Below the pieces are notes generated by a model, which was not told the origin of the DNA, did not search any database, and was given only the letters and a program-made list of their open reading frames with translations. 64,000 bases of DNA. It comes from Saccharothrix sp. S26 (GTDB taxonomy: Bacteria; Actinomycetota; Actinomycetes; Mycobacteriales; Pseudonocardiaceae). A program made the translations under genes and the position numbers. The stretch covers positions 186,001 to 250,000 of the forward strand of contig NZ_JAJUWT010000002.1 in NCBI RefSeq assembly GCF_021390395.1, given 5' to 3'. Below are positions 1-8,714 of the stretch, piece after piece (position 1 is the first letter of the stretch; the number at the start of each line of letters is the position of its first letter).

Positions 1-2
1 CG

Positions 3-284
3 CGCGCGATGGAGCTGATCGAGGAGCTGGAACCGACCCGCCGCGGCCTGTACGGCGGCGTCGTCGGCTACCTGGACTTCGCGGGCGACGCCGACACCGC
101 GATCGCCATCCGCACCGCCCTGGTGCGCGACGGCGTGGCGTACGTGCAGGCCGGTGGCGGCATCGTGGCCGACTCGGACCCGGTCGCCGAGGACAACGAG
201 TGCCTGAACAAGGCGGGCGCGGTGCTCTCGGCGGTCGCGACCGCGCAGACCATGGCCCCGGCGGTGGACCCGGCCCGTGTCTGA
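3..284 (+). CDS. trpE: Anthranilate synthase component I, C-terminal fragment
   Basis: This is the last 93 codons of anthranilate synthase component I, which makes anthranilate from chorismate as the first step of tryptophan synthesis. The gene is cut by the window edge, and the reading frame enters at base 3. The segment [17 protein letters not shown] followed by IAIRTALV and the region around [11 protein letters not shown] are the typical C-terminal chorismate-binding signature of TrpE. The stop overlaps the next gene by 8 bp, so the two are probably translationally coupled. An aminodeoxychorismate synthase is a weaker alternative, made unlikely by the trp genes that follow. Confidence 0.93.
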   Translation, partial: RAMELIEELEPTRRGLYGGVVGYLDFAGDADTAIAIRTALVRDGVAYVQAGGGIVADSDPVAEDNECLNKAGAVLSAVATAQTMAPAVDPARV

Positions 285-756
285 CGAGTCGGCCGCCCGG
301 CGTCCACTGTGGATCGTGGTGGCGCTGCTGCTGCTCGGCGCGCTGGCGTTGTGGGGCGCTTCGGCGCTGTCCTGGGACGCTTCGGCGGACCGAAGCGGCG
401 GGGAGGTCGTGCCCGCGCTGACCCCGTTGGCGCTGCTCTTCCTGGCCGCCATCGCCGCCGTGGTGGCGTTGGGCGGCTGGGTGCGGCGGGTGCTGGGCGT
501 GGTCGTGCTGCTGGCGGGCGCGGCAACGGCGTTCCAAGGGGTGGACGCCGACGGGCCCGTGACGGGGCGCGGCCTCGTGCTGCTGGGCGCGGCCCTGGCG
601 GTCGCCGCGGGCGTACTGCTCGTCGTGCGCGGATCGGCCATGCCACGCCTGGGCGGCGGCTACCAGACGCCCGGCGCGGCCAAGCGGACCGCCGACCCGG
701 AGCGGGAGCTGTGGAACGCCCTGGAACGCGGCGACGATCCCACGGAGCGGGACTGA
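277..756 (+). CDS. Trp biosynthesis-associated membrane protein
   Basis: A 159-residue integral membrane protein whose GTG start overlaps the end of trpE. It has about four hydrophobic segments: near residues 10-30, 48-65, 70-87 and 95-115. It ends in a charged tail rich in Arg and Glu. Size, topology and position directly after trpE match the actinobacterial family annotated as Trp biosynthesis-associated membrane protein (Trp_oprn_chp). The biochemical role of that family is not known, and nothing in the sequence adds to it. Placement between trpE and trpC suggests co-transcription with the pathway. Confidence 0.85.
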   Translation: MSDESAARRPLWIVVALLLLGALALWGASALSWDASADRSGGEVVPALTPLALLFLAAIAAVVALGGWVRRVLGVVVLLAGAATAFQGVDADGPVTGRGLVLLGAALAVAAGVLLVVRGSAMPRLGGGYQTPGAAKRTADPERELWNALERGDDPTERD

Positions 757-909
757 CCCCGCGCTGACGGCCCGCTGACGCGCCGACGCCGCACGTTTGC
801 GCACGTCGGCTCGCAAGGGCCCTGGTCAACTGCGGGAACGTGCCCACCCGGTGGCCGGACGCGGTTCGCGGCGGGGTTAGCATCCTCGTGGCGGGAAGGG
901 GAGCATGAC

Positions 910-969
910 GTGCGGGAGCTTGCGACTGAACCGGAAGGTCTGACGGAGTCGAGCGAGGTGCTCGGATGA
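910..969 (+). CDS. Possible 19-residue upstream ORF coupled to trpC
   Basis: A GTG at 910 follows a strong ribosome site (AAGGGGAG at 896-903, 6 bp spacing) and opens a frame of 19 codons that ends in TGA at 967-969. That stop overlaps the trpC ATG (966-968) in an ATGA junction, the usual sign of coupled translation. The predicted peptide is [19 protein letters not shown]. It has no Trp codon, so it is not a classical tryptophan attenuator peptide. An overlapping ATG at 905 in another frame would give only 12 residues. It could be a chance frame; the SD plus the ATGA overlap are the reasons to record it. Confidence 0.35.
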   Translation: MRELATEPEGLTESSEVLG

Positions 970-1775
970 CCGTGCTGGAGTCGATCATCGAGGGCGTCCG
1001 CGAGGATCTCGCCGAGCGCGAGGCGGCACTGCCGTTCGACGTGCTCAGGGAGAAGGCGGCGAAGGTGCCGCCGCCGCAGGACGTGATGTCGATCCTGCGC
1101 TCGCCGGGCGTCGGCGTCATCGCCGAGGTGAAGCGGCGCAGCCCGTCCAAGGGGCAGCTGGCCGACATCCCCGAGCCCGCGGAGCTCGCCGTGCAGTACG
1201 AGCTGGGCGGCGCGCGGGCGATCAGCGTGCTGACCGAGCAACGCCGCTTCGGCGGGTCGCTCGAGGACTTCGACGCGGTGCGCGCGGCGGTGGGCGTGCC
1301 GCTGCTGCGCAAGGACTTCATCGTGAGCCCCTATCAGGTGCACGAGGCACGCCTGCACGGCGCGGACCTGGTGCTGCTGATCGTGGCGGCGCTGGAGCAG
1401 AACGCGCTGGTCTCCCTGCTCGACCGGGTGGAGTCGCTGGGCATGACGGCCCTGGTCGAGGTCCACACCGCCGAGGAGGCCGACCGCGCGTTGGAGGCGG
1501 GTGCGAGCGTCATCGGCGTGAACGCCCGCAACCTGCACACCCTGGAAGTGGACAAGGACGTGTTCGGGCGGATCGCGCCCGGCCTGCCCTTCGACACCAT
1601 CAAGATCGCCGAGTCCGGCGTGACCGGCCCGGGCGACCTGATGTCGTACGCGGGCGCGGGCGCCGACGCGGTGCTGGTCGGCGAGAGCCTGGTGACCAGC
1701 GGCGACCCCAAGGTCGCGGTGAACAAGCTGGTGACGGCGGGGTCGCACCCCGCGTGTCCCCGGCCCAGCCGGTAA
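966..1775 (+). CDS. trpC: Indole-3-glycerol phosphate synthase
   Basis: A 269-residue TIM-barrel enzyme that closes the ring of CdRP to give indole-3-glycerol phosphate. Family motifs are in order: [13 protein letters not shown] near residue 50, LRKDFI near 115 (catalytic Lys), LVEVHT near 164, GVNARNL near 182, and AESGV then VLVGESLV near the C-terminus. Length is normal for the monofunctional enzyme. The ATG at 966 overlaps the stop of a possible small upstream ORF. trpB follows after 21 bp, giving a trpC-trpB-trpA operon. Confidence 0.97.
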   Translation: MTVLESIIEGVREDLAEREAALPFDVLREKAAKVPPPQDVMSILRSPGVGVIAEVKRRSPSKGQLADIPEPAELAVQYELGGARAISVLTEQRRFGGSLEDFDAVRAAVGVPLLRKDFIVSPYQVHEARLHGADLVLLIVAALEQNALVSLLDRVESLGMTALVEVHTAEEADRALEAGASVIGVNARNLHTLEVDKDVFGRIAPGLPFDTIKIAESGVTGPGDLMSYAGAGADAVLVGESLVTSGDPKVAVNKLVTAGSHPACPRPSR

Positions 1776-1796
1776 GACCCCGTAGGAGGAGAGCGC

Positions 1797-3020
1797 ATGG
1801 CGCGCGGCCAGTTGGCTCCGACACCCCACGACCCGGACGAGCGGGGCCACTTCGGGCCGTGGGGCGGCCGGTTCATGCCGGAAGCGCTCATCGCCGCGGT
1901 GGACGAGCTCGCCGCGTTCTACGAGAAGGCGCGGGTCGACCCCGAGTTCCTCGACGAGTTCGCCCGGCTGCTGCGCGACTTCGCCGGGCGGCCGTCGCTG
2001 CTCACGGAGGCCCCGAAGTTCGCCGCCCACGCGGGCGGCGCGCGGATCTTCCTCAAGCGCGAGGACCTCAACCACACCGGCTCGCACAAGATCAACAACG
2101 TGCTGGGCCAGGCGCTGCTGACCAAGCGCATGGGCAAGAAGCGGGTCATCGCCGAGACCGGTGCGGGCCAGCACGGCGTCGCCACCGCCACCGCCTGCGC
2201 GCTGATGGGCCTGGACTGCGTCGTCTACATGGGCGAGGTCGACACCGAGCGGCAGGCGCTCAACGTGGCCCGGATGCGGCTGCTCGGCGCGCGGGTCATC
2301 CCGGTCAAGACCGGTTCGCGCACGCTCAAGGACGCCATCAACGAGGCGCTGCGCGACTGGGTCGCCAACGTCGACGACACGCACTACCTGCTCGGCACCG
2401 CCGCCGGGCCGCACCCGTTCCCGGTGCTCGTGCGCGACTTCCACCGGATCATCGGCATCGAGGCGCGCGAGCAGATCCTGGACAAGGCGGGCCGGCTGCC
2501 CGACGTCGTCGCCGCGTGCGTGGGCGGCGGGTCCAACGCCATCGGCATCTTCCACGGCTTCATCGACGACCCGTCCGTGCGGCTGGTCGGCCTGGAGCCC
2601 GGCGGCGACGGCATCGACACCGCCCGGCACGGCGCCACGCTCACCGCGGGCACACCCGGGTCGCTGCACGGCGCCATGTCCTACGTGCTGCAGGACGAAG
2701 ACGGGCAGATCGCCGAGGCGCACTCCATCTCGGCCGGCCTGGACTACCCCGGCGTCGGCCCCGAGCACGCGTTCCTCAAGGACAGCGGACGGGCCGAGTA
2801 CCGGCCGGTGACCGACGCCCAGGCGATGGAGGCGTTCGCGCTGCTGTCGCGCGAGGAGGGCATCATCCCGGCGGTCGAGTCGGCGCACGCCCTGGCCGGC
2901 GCGCTGGTGCTGGGCCGCGAGCTCGGCCCGGAGGGGTTGATCCTGGTCAACCTGTCCGGGCGCGGCGACAAGGACATGGACACCGCGATCAAGTGGTTCG
3001 GGCTGGGGGTGGAGTCGTGA
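1797..3020 (+). CDS. trpB: Tryptophan synthase beta subunit
   Basis: A 407-residue PLP enzyme that joins indole and serine to make tryptophan. The start is supported by GGAGGAG just upstream. Visible family signatures are [10 protein letters not shown] near the N-terminus, the PLP lysine in HTGSHKINN near residue 98, ETGAGQHG near 120, and the phosphate-binding loop GGGSNA near 243. C-terminal LSGRGDKD is also typical of TrpB1. It works as a complex with TrpA, whose gene overlaps its stop by 4 bp (GTGA). Confidence 0.98.
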   Translation: MARGQLAPTPHDPDERGHFGPWGGRFMPEALIAAVDELAAFYEKARVDPEFLDEFARLLRDFAGRPSLLTEAPKFAAHAGGARIFLKREDLNHTGSHKINNVLGQALLTKRMGKKRVIAETGAGQHGVATATACALMGLDCVVYMGEVDTERQALNVARMRLLGARVIPVKTGSRTLKDAINEALRDWVANVDDTHYLLGTAAGPHPFPVLVRDFHRIIGIEAREQILDKAGRLPDVVAACVGGGSNAIGIFHGFIDDPSVRLVGLEPGGDGIDTARHGATLTAGTPGSLHGAMSYVLQDEDGQIAEAHSISAGLDYPGVGPEHAFLKDSGRAEYRPVTDAQAMEAFALLSREEGIIPAVESAHALAGALVLGRELGPEGLILVNLSGRGDKDMDTAIKWFGLGVES

Positions 3021-3802
3021 GCAGGCTTGATCCGGTTTTCTCGGCTTGTCGGGCGGAGTCGCGGGCGGCCCTGATCGGGTACCTGCCCGCCGGGTACCCC
3101 ACGGTCGAGGGCTCGAAGGACGTGCTGCGCACGATGGTGGCGTCCGGGTGCGACCTCGTGGAGGTCGGCTTGCCGTTCTCCGACCCGGTGATGGACGGCG
3201 TGACGATCCAGCGCGCGGCCGAGCAGGCGCTGCGCGGCGGGTTCCGGGTGCGCGACCTGTTCGGCGTGGTCGAGTCGGTGGCCGCGGCCGGTGGGCGCGC
3301 GGTCGTGATGACGTACTGGAACCCGGTGCTGGCCTACGGGGTGGACCGGTTCGCGCGCGACCTGGCGGCGGCCGGTGGGCTGGGCGTCATCACGCCCGAC
3401 CTGGTGCCGGACGAGGGCGCTTCGTGGATCGAGGCGACGGACGCCCACGACCTGGACCGGATCTTCCTGGTCGCCCCGTCGTCCACGGAGGAGCGGATCT
3501 CGCTGACGGCCCGCTCGTCGCGCGGCTTCCTGTACGCGACGTCCGTGATGGGTGTGACCGGTGCGCGCGACGTGGTGTCGTCGGCGGCTCCGGCGCTGGT
3601 CAAGCGGGTGCGTGAGCACACGGACATGCCGATCGGCGTCGGCCTGGGCGTGCGCAACGGCGCTCAGGCGGCGGAGCTGGCGGCGTTCGCGGACGGCGTC
3701 ATCGTGGGCTCGGCGTTCGTGTCCGCGGTGCAGGACGGGACGGTCGAAGCGCTGACGGTCGACTTGGCCAGCGGGGTGCGCCAAGCGGCAGCGTCCGTGT
3801 AG
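3017..3802 (+). CDS. trpA: Tryptophan synthase alpha subunit
   Basis: A 261-residue TIM-barrel protein that cleaves indole-3-glycerol phosphate and passes indole to TrpB. The GTG start overlaps the trpB stop in a GTGA junction. Key motifs are [11 protein letters not shown], then [14 protein letters not shown] with the catalytic Glu and Asp, [11 protein letters not shown], and GVTGARD followed by GLGVRNG near the phosphate site. The same frame is open far upstream through trpB, but the conserved N-terminus and the junction fix the start. It is the last gene of the trp group; 150 bp separate it from the next gene. Confidence 0.97.
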   Translation: MSRLDPVFSACRAESRAALIGYLPAGYPTVEGSKDVLRTMVASGCDLVEVGLPFSDPVMDGVTIQRAAEQALRGGFRVRDLFGVVESVAAAGGRAVVMTYWNPVLAYGVDRFARDLAAAGGLGVITPDLVPDEGASWIEATDAHDLDRIFLVAPSSTEERISLTARSSRGFLYATSVMGVTGARDVVSSAAPALVKRVREHTDMPIGVGLGVRNGAQAAELAAFADGVIVGSAFVSAVQDGTVEALTVDLASGVRQAAASV

Positions 3803-3952
3803 CACGCACGTTCGAGTGAACTAGTCCGTTCGGCGGTCTCAGCGCCTCGAAATTGTCGGTGTGCGTCGGCACCCTGGGCTCGTGATCAAGCTCATCCACG
3901 ACCCGACGTGCGACACTGGCGTGCGTCGGGCTGCCCCCGGAGGTGATGACGC

Positions 3953-4537
3953 ATGGCCCTGCCGGCGGAATACGGAACGACACTGGCCGACTACGAGTAC
4001 TCCCACCCCCTGCTGGCACACGACGGGCCCTGGACGCTGGACGAAGTCATGGCGCTCCCGGAGGACTCGTCGCAGCGGGTCGAACTCGTCGACGGGTCGC
4101 TGATCATGAGCCCGATCGGCAACCTCCGCCACCAGCGCTTGCTCTTCCGCATCGCCGCGGCTCTCGACGTCGCCTGCCCGCCGGGGTTGGAGGCCCTCCC
4201 GGGGCTCAACCTCGAGATTTCCGGCACTCGGATGCTCATTCCGGACTTCACCGTCAACGTGGCAGGTGAAGAGGGCTTGCTTCTCCCGGCAGCGCAACTG
4301 GTAGTGGCGGGTGAGGTGCTGTCACCCAGCAACCGGGTCAACGACCTGGTGCTGAAGCGGAAGCTCTACGCCGATGCCGGTATTCCGTTCTACCTGGTCG
4401 TGGATCCGGAAGGCGGCGAGGTCACCGCGACGATGTTCGAGTTGCGGGCAGGGGAGTACGTGGAGGCTGCACTCAGTGAGGGCGGCGTGCTGAAGCTGGA
4501 ACGACCCTTCCCGGTAACAATCGAGCTGTCGTCGTAG
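3953..4537 (+). CDS. Uma2 family endonuclease-like protein (DUF820)
   Basis: A 194-residue protein of the Uma2/DUF820 family, a PD-(D/E)XK-like nuclease fold that is common in actinomycetes and cyanobacteria and whose role is poorly known. The family pattern is complete: RVELVDGSLIMSP near residue 42, a histidine in RHQRLL near 60, IPDFTV near 97, VAGEVLSPSNRVND near 117, and KLYADAGIPFYLVVD near 135. These hold the acidic and Lys residues expected of the nuclease core. A related copy lies at 26654. The ATG has a GGAGG-like site upstream. No partner gene is apparent. Confidence 0.85.
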   Translation: MALPAEYGTTLADYEYSHPLLAHDGPWTLDEVMALPEDSSQRVELVDGSLIMSPIGNLRHQRLLFRIAAALDVACPPGLEALPGLNLEISGTRMLIPDFTVNVAGEEGLLLPAAQLVVAGEVLSPSNRVNDLVLKRKLYADAGIPFYLVVDPEGGEVTATMFELRAGEYVEAALSEGGVLKLERPFPVTIELSS

Positions 4538-4560
4538 GACGAACGGCCGCACCCACTACG

Positions 4561-5574
4561 GTGGTGGCCGTGGTGACGACTTACCTCGCGACGATCCCCA
4601 GCCCCGACCAGGGCGTGTGGCAACTGGGACCGATCCCGATCCGCGCCTACGCGCTGTGCATCATCCTCGGCATCATCCTGGCCATCTGGTGGGGTGAGCG
4701 CCGCTGGGTGGCGCGGGGCGGCCTGAAGGGCGAGGTCACCGACATCGCCGTCTTCGCGGTCCCGTTCGGCCTGGTCGGCGGGCGGCTCTACCACGTGGCG
4801 ACGGACTACCACAAGTACTTCGGGGAGGGCCGCAACCCGCTCGAAGCCCTGGCCATCTGGAACGGCGGCCTGGGCATCTGGGGTGCCATCGCGCTCGGTG
4901 GCGTGGGCGCGTGGATCGGGTGCCGGCGCAAGGGCATCCCGCTGCCCGCGATGGCGGACGCGCTCGCGCCCGGCATCGTCGCCGCGCAGGCCATCGGCCG
5001 CCTCGGCAACTACTTCAACCAGGAGCTCTACGGCGGTCCCACCACGCTGCCGTGGGGCCTGGAGATCTACGAGCGCGTCGACCCGGACACCGGCTTCAAG
5101 GACGACCTGGGCGGCGTGGCGCTGGACCACACCCCGATCGAGATCGTGCACCCGACGTTCCTCTACGAGCTGCTGTGGAACCTCGGCGTGGCGCTGCTCA
5201 TCGTGTGGGCCGACCGGAAGTTCCGGCTCGGCCACGGCCGCGTGTTCGCGCTGTACGTCGCGGGCTACACGGCCGGCCGGTTCTGGATCGAGCTCATGCG
5301 CACCGACCCGGCCACCGAGGTGTTCGGGCTGCGGATCAACGTCATCACCTCGGTCGTGGTGTTCCTCGGCGCGGTCGCCTACTTCCTGCTCGCCGCGAAG
5401 AGGGGCCCCCGCGAGGTCATCGTGCGCGAGGACCCGTCCGCCTCGACCGAGACGCCCGACTCCCCGCGCGCGAGCGGGGCCGAACCGGAGACCGACGCCG
5501 AGGGGACGACCGTCCCCGACACGAAGGCCGCGCCCGAGAAGCCCGCGGACACCGGCGACAAGCCGGACCAGTAG
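4561..5574 (+). CDS. lgt: Prolipoprotein diacylglyceryl transferase
   Basis: A 337-residue polytopic membrane enzyme that attaches diacylglycerol from phosphatidylglycerol to the lipobox cysteine of prolipoproteins. The Lgt signature GRLGNYFNQELYGGPT lies near residues 145-160, with GGRLYHV near 75, HPTFLYELLWN near 199 and the late GRFWIELMRTDP. Several hydrophobic segments cover residues 20 to 280. The last 55 residues form an acidic, Pro/Thr-rich tail that looks disordered, as is common in actinobacterial Lgt. Three closely spaced GTG codons (4561, 4564, 4570) make the exact start uncertain. Its substrates in this window would include the lipoproteins at 10076, 20594 and 55456. Confidence 0.95.
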   Translation: MVAVVTTYLATIPSPDQGVWQLGPIPIRAYALCIILGIILAIWWGERRWVARGGLKGEVTDIAVFAVPFGLVGGRLYHVATDYHKYFGEGRNPLEALAIWNGGLGIWGAIALGGVGAWIGCRRKGIPLPAMADALAPGIVAAQAIGRLGNYFNQELYGGPTTLPWGLEIYERVDPDTGFKDDLGGVALDHTPIEIVHPTFLYELLWNLGVALLIVWADRKFRLGHGRVFALYVAGYTAGRFWIELMRTDPATEVFGLRINVITSVVVFLGAVAYFLLAAKRGPREVIVREDPSASTETPDSPRASGAEPETDAEGTTVPDTKAAPEKPADTGDKPDQ

Positions 5575-5579
5575 GGGCC

Positions 5580-6245
5580 ATGCGCATCCTCGTCGTCGAA
5601 GATGACGACCGGGTGGCGCGTGGGCTGCTCATCGCGCTGCGGCACGCCGGCTACGAGGTCCACCGCGTGGGCACGGCCGCCGCGGCGCTGACCGCACCAC
5701 CGGCGGACGTCGTGCTGCTCGACCTGGGCCTGCCCGACGGCGACGGCCTCGACGTGCTGCGCGAACTCCGCCACCGCACCGGCACCGCGATCATCACCGT
5801 CACCGCCCGCGGCGAGGAGCGCGAACGCGTGCTCGGCCTGCGCCTCGGCGCGGACGACTACGTGGTCAAGCCGTTCGGCACCGCCGAGCTGCTGGCCCGC
5901 ATCGAAGCCGTGCTCCGCCGCACCCGCGCGGCCCGTGCCGCCGCACGCGAGCACGAGATCACGCTCGGCCCGCTCACCCTCGACCCGGCGGGCCGCGAAG
6001 CCAGGATCAACGGCGAACCGGTGCCGCTGACCCGCAAGGAGTTCGACCTGCTCGCCCTGCTGGTCGGCCGCGCGGGCACCGTCGTGAGCCGTGACCTGAT
6101 CGTGGACCAGGTGTGGCAGGCGCACTGGGAAGCACCGTCACGCACCCTGGACACCCACATCGCCGCGCTGCGCGGCAAGCTCGGCGACGCGGTGCGCATC
6201 GAGACGATCCGGGGTGTGGGCTACCGGGTGGCAGCCCACACCTGA
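5580..6245 (+). CDS. OmpR-family response regulator
   Basis: A 221-residue DNA-binding response regulator. The receiver domain starts with ILVVEDDDR, has the phosphoacceptor Asp48 in LLDLGLPDGDG, the conserved Thr in TVTARGEE and Lys in VVKPFG. The C-terminal half is an OmpR-type winged helix ending in the family signature TLDTHIAALRGKLG and IRGVGYRV. The ATG lies 5 bp after the lgt stop. Its probable kinase is at 6859, beyond a gene of opposite orientation. Its gene stop is only 7 bp from the stop of that convergent gene. Confidence 0.93.
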   Translation: MRILVVEDDDRVARGLLIALRHAGYEVHRVGTAAAALTAPPADVVLLDLGLPDGDGLDVLRELRHRTGTAIITVTARGEERERVLGLRLGADDYVVKPFGTAELLARIEAVLRRTRAARAAAREHEITLGPLTLDPAGREARINGEPVPLTRKEFDLLALLVGRAGTVVSRDLIVDQVWQAHWEAPSRTLDTHIAALRGKLGDAVRIETIRGVGYRVAAHT

Positions 6246-6252
6246 CCGCCGG

Positions 6253-6783
6253 TCACCACACGTGGGCGACGTCCACCACGACCCGGTTGCTCAGCGTGAA
6301 CACCCGGAACGGCAGCAGGGCCCGCACACCGAGCCCGACCGTCGTCTGCCCCTCGAACGACCCGGCCCACGCGACCTGCCGGAACGTCTGGTAGCCCGTG
6401 ACGTCGACCAGCTCCGCCGCGTTCGCGTAGGTGTAGGTCGGGTTGCCGTCCTGGTCGTAGGCCGGCGAGTGCACCGTGATCTGCAACTTCGCGCCGCCCC
6501 GCAACGGCACCGGCTTGCCCGACCCCTCGTGGGTCACCTCGGGCACGTACTGCACCGTGTAGCCGTCGTTGACGCCGGCGAAGTCGAACACCAGCCGGTC
6601 GTAGCACTCCTGCCGGCCCGCCCGGATGTTCGTCAGCAACCCGGCCGTGGTCTGGGACGCGTACTTCGCGCCCGAGCCCCAGTCGACCGGCGTGCAGGCG
6701 GACCGGGCGGCCGACGCCGTCACCGGTGCCACCACGGCGAACGCGGTCACCGCCGCGAGCAACACCGCAACCTTGCGTAGCAT
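6253..6783 (-). CDS. Secreted AMIN-like domain protein
   Basis: A 176-residue exported protein. Residues 1-25 form a signal peptide (MLRKVAVLLAAVTAFAVV, then APVTASA as the cleavage region). The mature part holds YDRLVFDFAGVNDGYTVQYV, GGAKLQITVHSPAY and a C-terminal VFTLSNRVVVDVAH. This is the pattern of the actinobacterial AMIN-like family, small beta-rich proteins thought to bind the cell wall. Two cysteines (in SACTP and QECYD) could form a disulfide. I chose the ATG at 6783 because AGGGGGA is suitably spaced for it; an ATG at 6789 is the alternative. It sits between the response regulator and histidine kinase genes on the other strand, which suggests a link to that system. Confidence 0.75.
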   Translation of the reverse strand: MLRKVAVLLAAVTAFAVVAPVTASAARSACTPVDWGSGAKYASQTTAGLLTNIRAGRQECYDRLVFDFAGVNDGYTVQYVPEVTHEGSGKPVPLRGGAKLQITVHSPAYDQDGNPTYTYANAAELVDVTGYQTFRQVAWAGSFEGQTTVGLGVRALLPFRVFTLSNRVVVDVAHVW

Positions 6784-6858
6784 GCTCATTCCCCCTTCCG
6801 CGGGCCGGAACAGCCCGCACCCACTATGACGCACGTCACTCCGGGAGGTTGCTTCCGC

Positions 6859-8214
6859 GTGCTGCGCCGCCTGCTGGTCCTCATCGTGCCGCTGTTGGTC
6901 GCCCTGGTCGCGGCCCTCGGCGTGCCGCTGGCGTTCGCGGTCGTGCAGCGGGAGAGCCAGGAGACCTACCTCGACCGGTTGGGTGACGCGAGCCGGTTCG
7001 CGTCGCTGGCGGAGAACGCCCTGGCCTCGGGCCGCCTGACCGCGTTGCGCGAGGAGCTGGTCCGTTACGACCAGCTCTACGGCATCTCGGCGGCCCTGGT
7101 CGGCACCGACGGCACGGTGCTGGAGTCGTCACGCACCCCGTTCCCGTTGACCGACGAGCACGTCGAGGTGGGCCTGCGGGCGGCGTTCGGCGGCTACCGG
7201 GGTGAGACCGACCAGTCGGTGTGGCCGTGGGAGGAGGTGAACCTCGTCGTGGTCGAGCCGGTGGGCCGCGACAGCGAGGTCGTGGCCGCCGTCGTGACGA
7301 TCTCCCCGACCGGCGGCCTGCGTTCGGCGATCCTGCGCCAGTGGGGCGTGCTGGCGTTGATCGGCCTGATCCCCATGCTGGGCGTGGTCGCGGTCGCGTG
7401 GCCGATGTCGCGCTGGGTCCTGCGCCCGGTCCGCACCCTGGACGAGGCCACCGCCGCCGTCGCGGGCGGCCGGCTCGACGCCCGCGCGGACGAGCTGGGC
7501 GGCCCCCCGGAACTGCGCCGGCTGGCCGCGAGCTTCAACGCGATGGTCGACGTCGTCGGCCGGGCCCTGCGCCGGCAACGCGCGTTCGTCGCCGACGCCT
7601 CCCACCAGCTGCGCAACCCCTTGGCCAGCCTGCGCCTCGCGGTCGACAACCTGGCACACCACGTCACCGACGACGAGGGCCGTGAGGCGCAGCGCATCGC
7701 CGTCGACGAGGCCGAGGAAATGGGCCGCGTCCTGGACGCCCTCCTGGCCGCCACGCGCCTCGACAGCGCATCCGCCGCCGAACCGGTCGACCTGGACGGC
7801 CTGCTCGCCACCCACGTCCCCGGCTGGCGCGCGTTGGCCGGCGACATGCGCCTGGAGGTCGACGTCCCACCGGGCCTGCGCGTCCTCGAACCACCGGGCG
7901 GCCTGGGCAGCGTGCTGGACGAACTGGTCGGCAACGCCATCCGCCTCTCCGGCGGCACCGCGGTGAAGATCTGGGCCACCCCCACCAACGACCACGTGGA
8001 ACTCCACGTGACCGACGACGGCACGGGCCTCTCGGCCGACGAACGCTCCGCCGCCCTGAGCCGCTTCTGGCGCGCACCCCGCCACCAGAACATCCCCGGC
8101 ACCGGCCTGGGCCTGGCCATCTGCGCCGAACTGATCGAATCGGCCGGCGGCCACCTGACCCTGCACCCAGCCGACCCCCACGGCCTGGACGCCACCATCC
8201 ACCTCCGCACCTGA
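6859..8214 (+). CDS. Sensor histidine kinase
   Basis: A 451-residue membrane kinase, probable partner of the regulator at 5580. It has a TM segment at residues 3-26, a short extracytoplasmic sensor with no recognisable domain, a second TM near 162-180, a HAMP linker, a HisKA box ASHQLRNP with His249, an N-box ELVGNAIRLS, a G1 box VTDDGTGLS and a G2 box GTGLGLAI. I prefer the GTG at 6859, preceded by GGAGG 10 bp upstream; an ATG at 6826 would add 11 residues and lacks a ribosome site. The layout (short sensor, REM-type pair) is typical of actinobacterial cell-envelope kinases, but the signal cannot be read from the sequence. Confidence 0.9.
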   Translation: MLRRLLVLIVPLLVALVAALGVPLAFAVVQRESQETYLDRLGDASRFASLAENALASGRLTALREELVRYDQLYGISAALVGTDGTVLESSRTPFPLTDEHVEVGLRAAFGGYRGETDQSVWPWEEVNLVVVEPVGRDSEVVAAVVTISPTGGLRSAILRQWGVLALIGLIPMLGVVAVAWPMSRWVLRPVRTLDEATAAVAGGRLDARADELGGPPELRRLAASFNAMVDVVGRALRRQRAFVADASHQLRNPLASLRLAVDNLAHHVTDDEGREAQRIAVDEAEEMGRVLDALLAATRLDSASAAEPVDLDGLLATHVPGWRALAGDMRLEVDVPPGLRVLEPPGGLGSVLDELVGNAIRLSGGTAVKIWATPTNDHVELHVTDDGTGLSADERSAALSRFWRAPRHQNIPGTGLGLAICAELIESAGGHLTLHPADPHGLDATIHLRT

Positions 8215-8221
8215 GCCACCC

Positions 8222-8285
8222 AGGCACTCAGGCACTCAGGCACTCAGGCACTCAGGCACTCAGGCACTCAGGCACTCAGGCACTC
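8222..8285 (+). repeat. Tandem repeat, 8 copies of AGGCACTC
   Basis: Eight perfect, uninterrupted copies of the 8-bp unit AGGCACTC begin 8 bp after the kinase stop. A length of 8 is not a multiple of 3, and the array lies outside genes. It looks like a simple-sequence tract made by replication slippage and may vary in copy number between strains. Confidence 0.97.
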
Positions 8286-8482
8286 AGCTTGAGCCTGCTC
8301 AAACGCCGACCACCAGCTCAACGCCCTGTCCGCGGCGGGCCGGGGTCCGTCGATCGTCGTGCGGGGTCGCGGCTCGTGCAGGCGACCAGCGGCGCATCCC
8401 CGAGCCGCCCGACCGCCTGCCTGAGCCCTCACCCCGCCCGGCCCACCCGCCCGACCCACCCGCGTATGCACCGCCCTCGCCA

Positions 8483-8714
8483 AGCCCAGCCGGTGCCGAG
8501 CCCAGTCGGTGCCGAGCCCAGTCGGTGCCGAGCCCAGTCGGTGCCGAGCCCAGTCGGTGCCGAGCCCAGTCGGTGCCCAGCCCAGTCGGTGACCCAGCCC
8601 AGTCGGTGACCCAGCCCAGTCGGTGACCCAGCCCAGTCGGTGACCCAGCCCAGTCGGTGACCCAGCCCAGTCGGTGACCCAGCCCAGTCGGTGACCCAGC
8701 CCAGTCGGTGACCC
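8483..8714 (+). repeat. Compound tandem repeat, 16-bp and 17-bp units
   Basis: Fourteen head-to-tail units share the 13-bp core AGCCCAGTCGGTG. The first six (8483-8578) are 16 bp long, ending in CCG or CCC, and the first has one core change. The next eight (8579-8714) are 17 bp long, ending in ACCC, and are identical. The array decays at 8715-8760 into CAACCGCTGCCC variants. Neither unit length keeps a coding frame, and the frames that run through it give low-complexity peptides, so it is non-coding. Confidence 0.95.

Noticed and set aside
68-1321. Long minus-strand frame (417 residues) over trpE-trpC
   Set aside because: Its peptide is Arg/Pro/Ala-rich low complexity and lies opposite clear trp genes, so it is a shadow of high-GC third-position bias.
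660-2888. Long minus-strand frame (742 residues) opposite trpC-trpB
   Set aside because: It mirrors the codon bias of trpC and trpB, with no motif, and the + strand proteins are certain.
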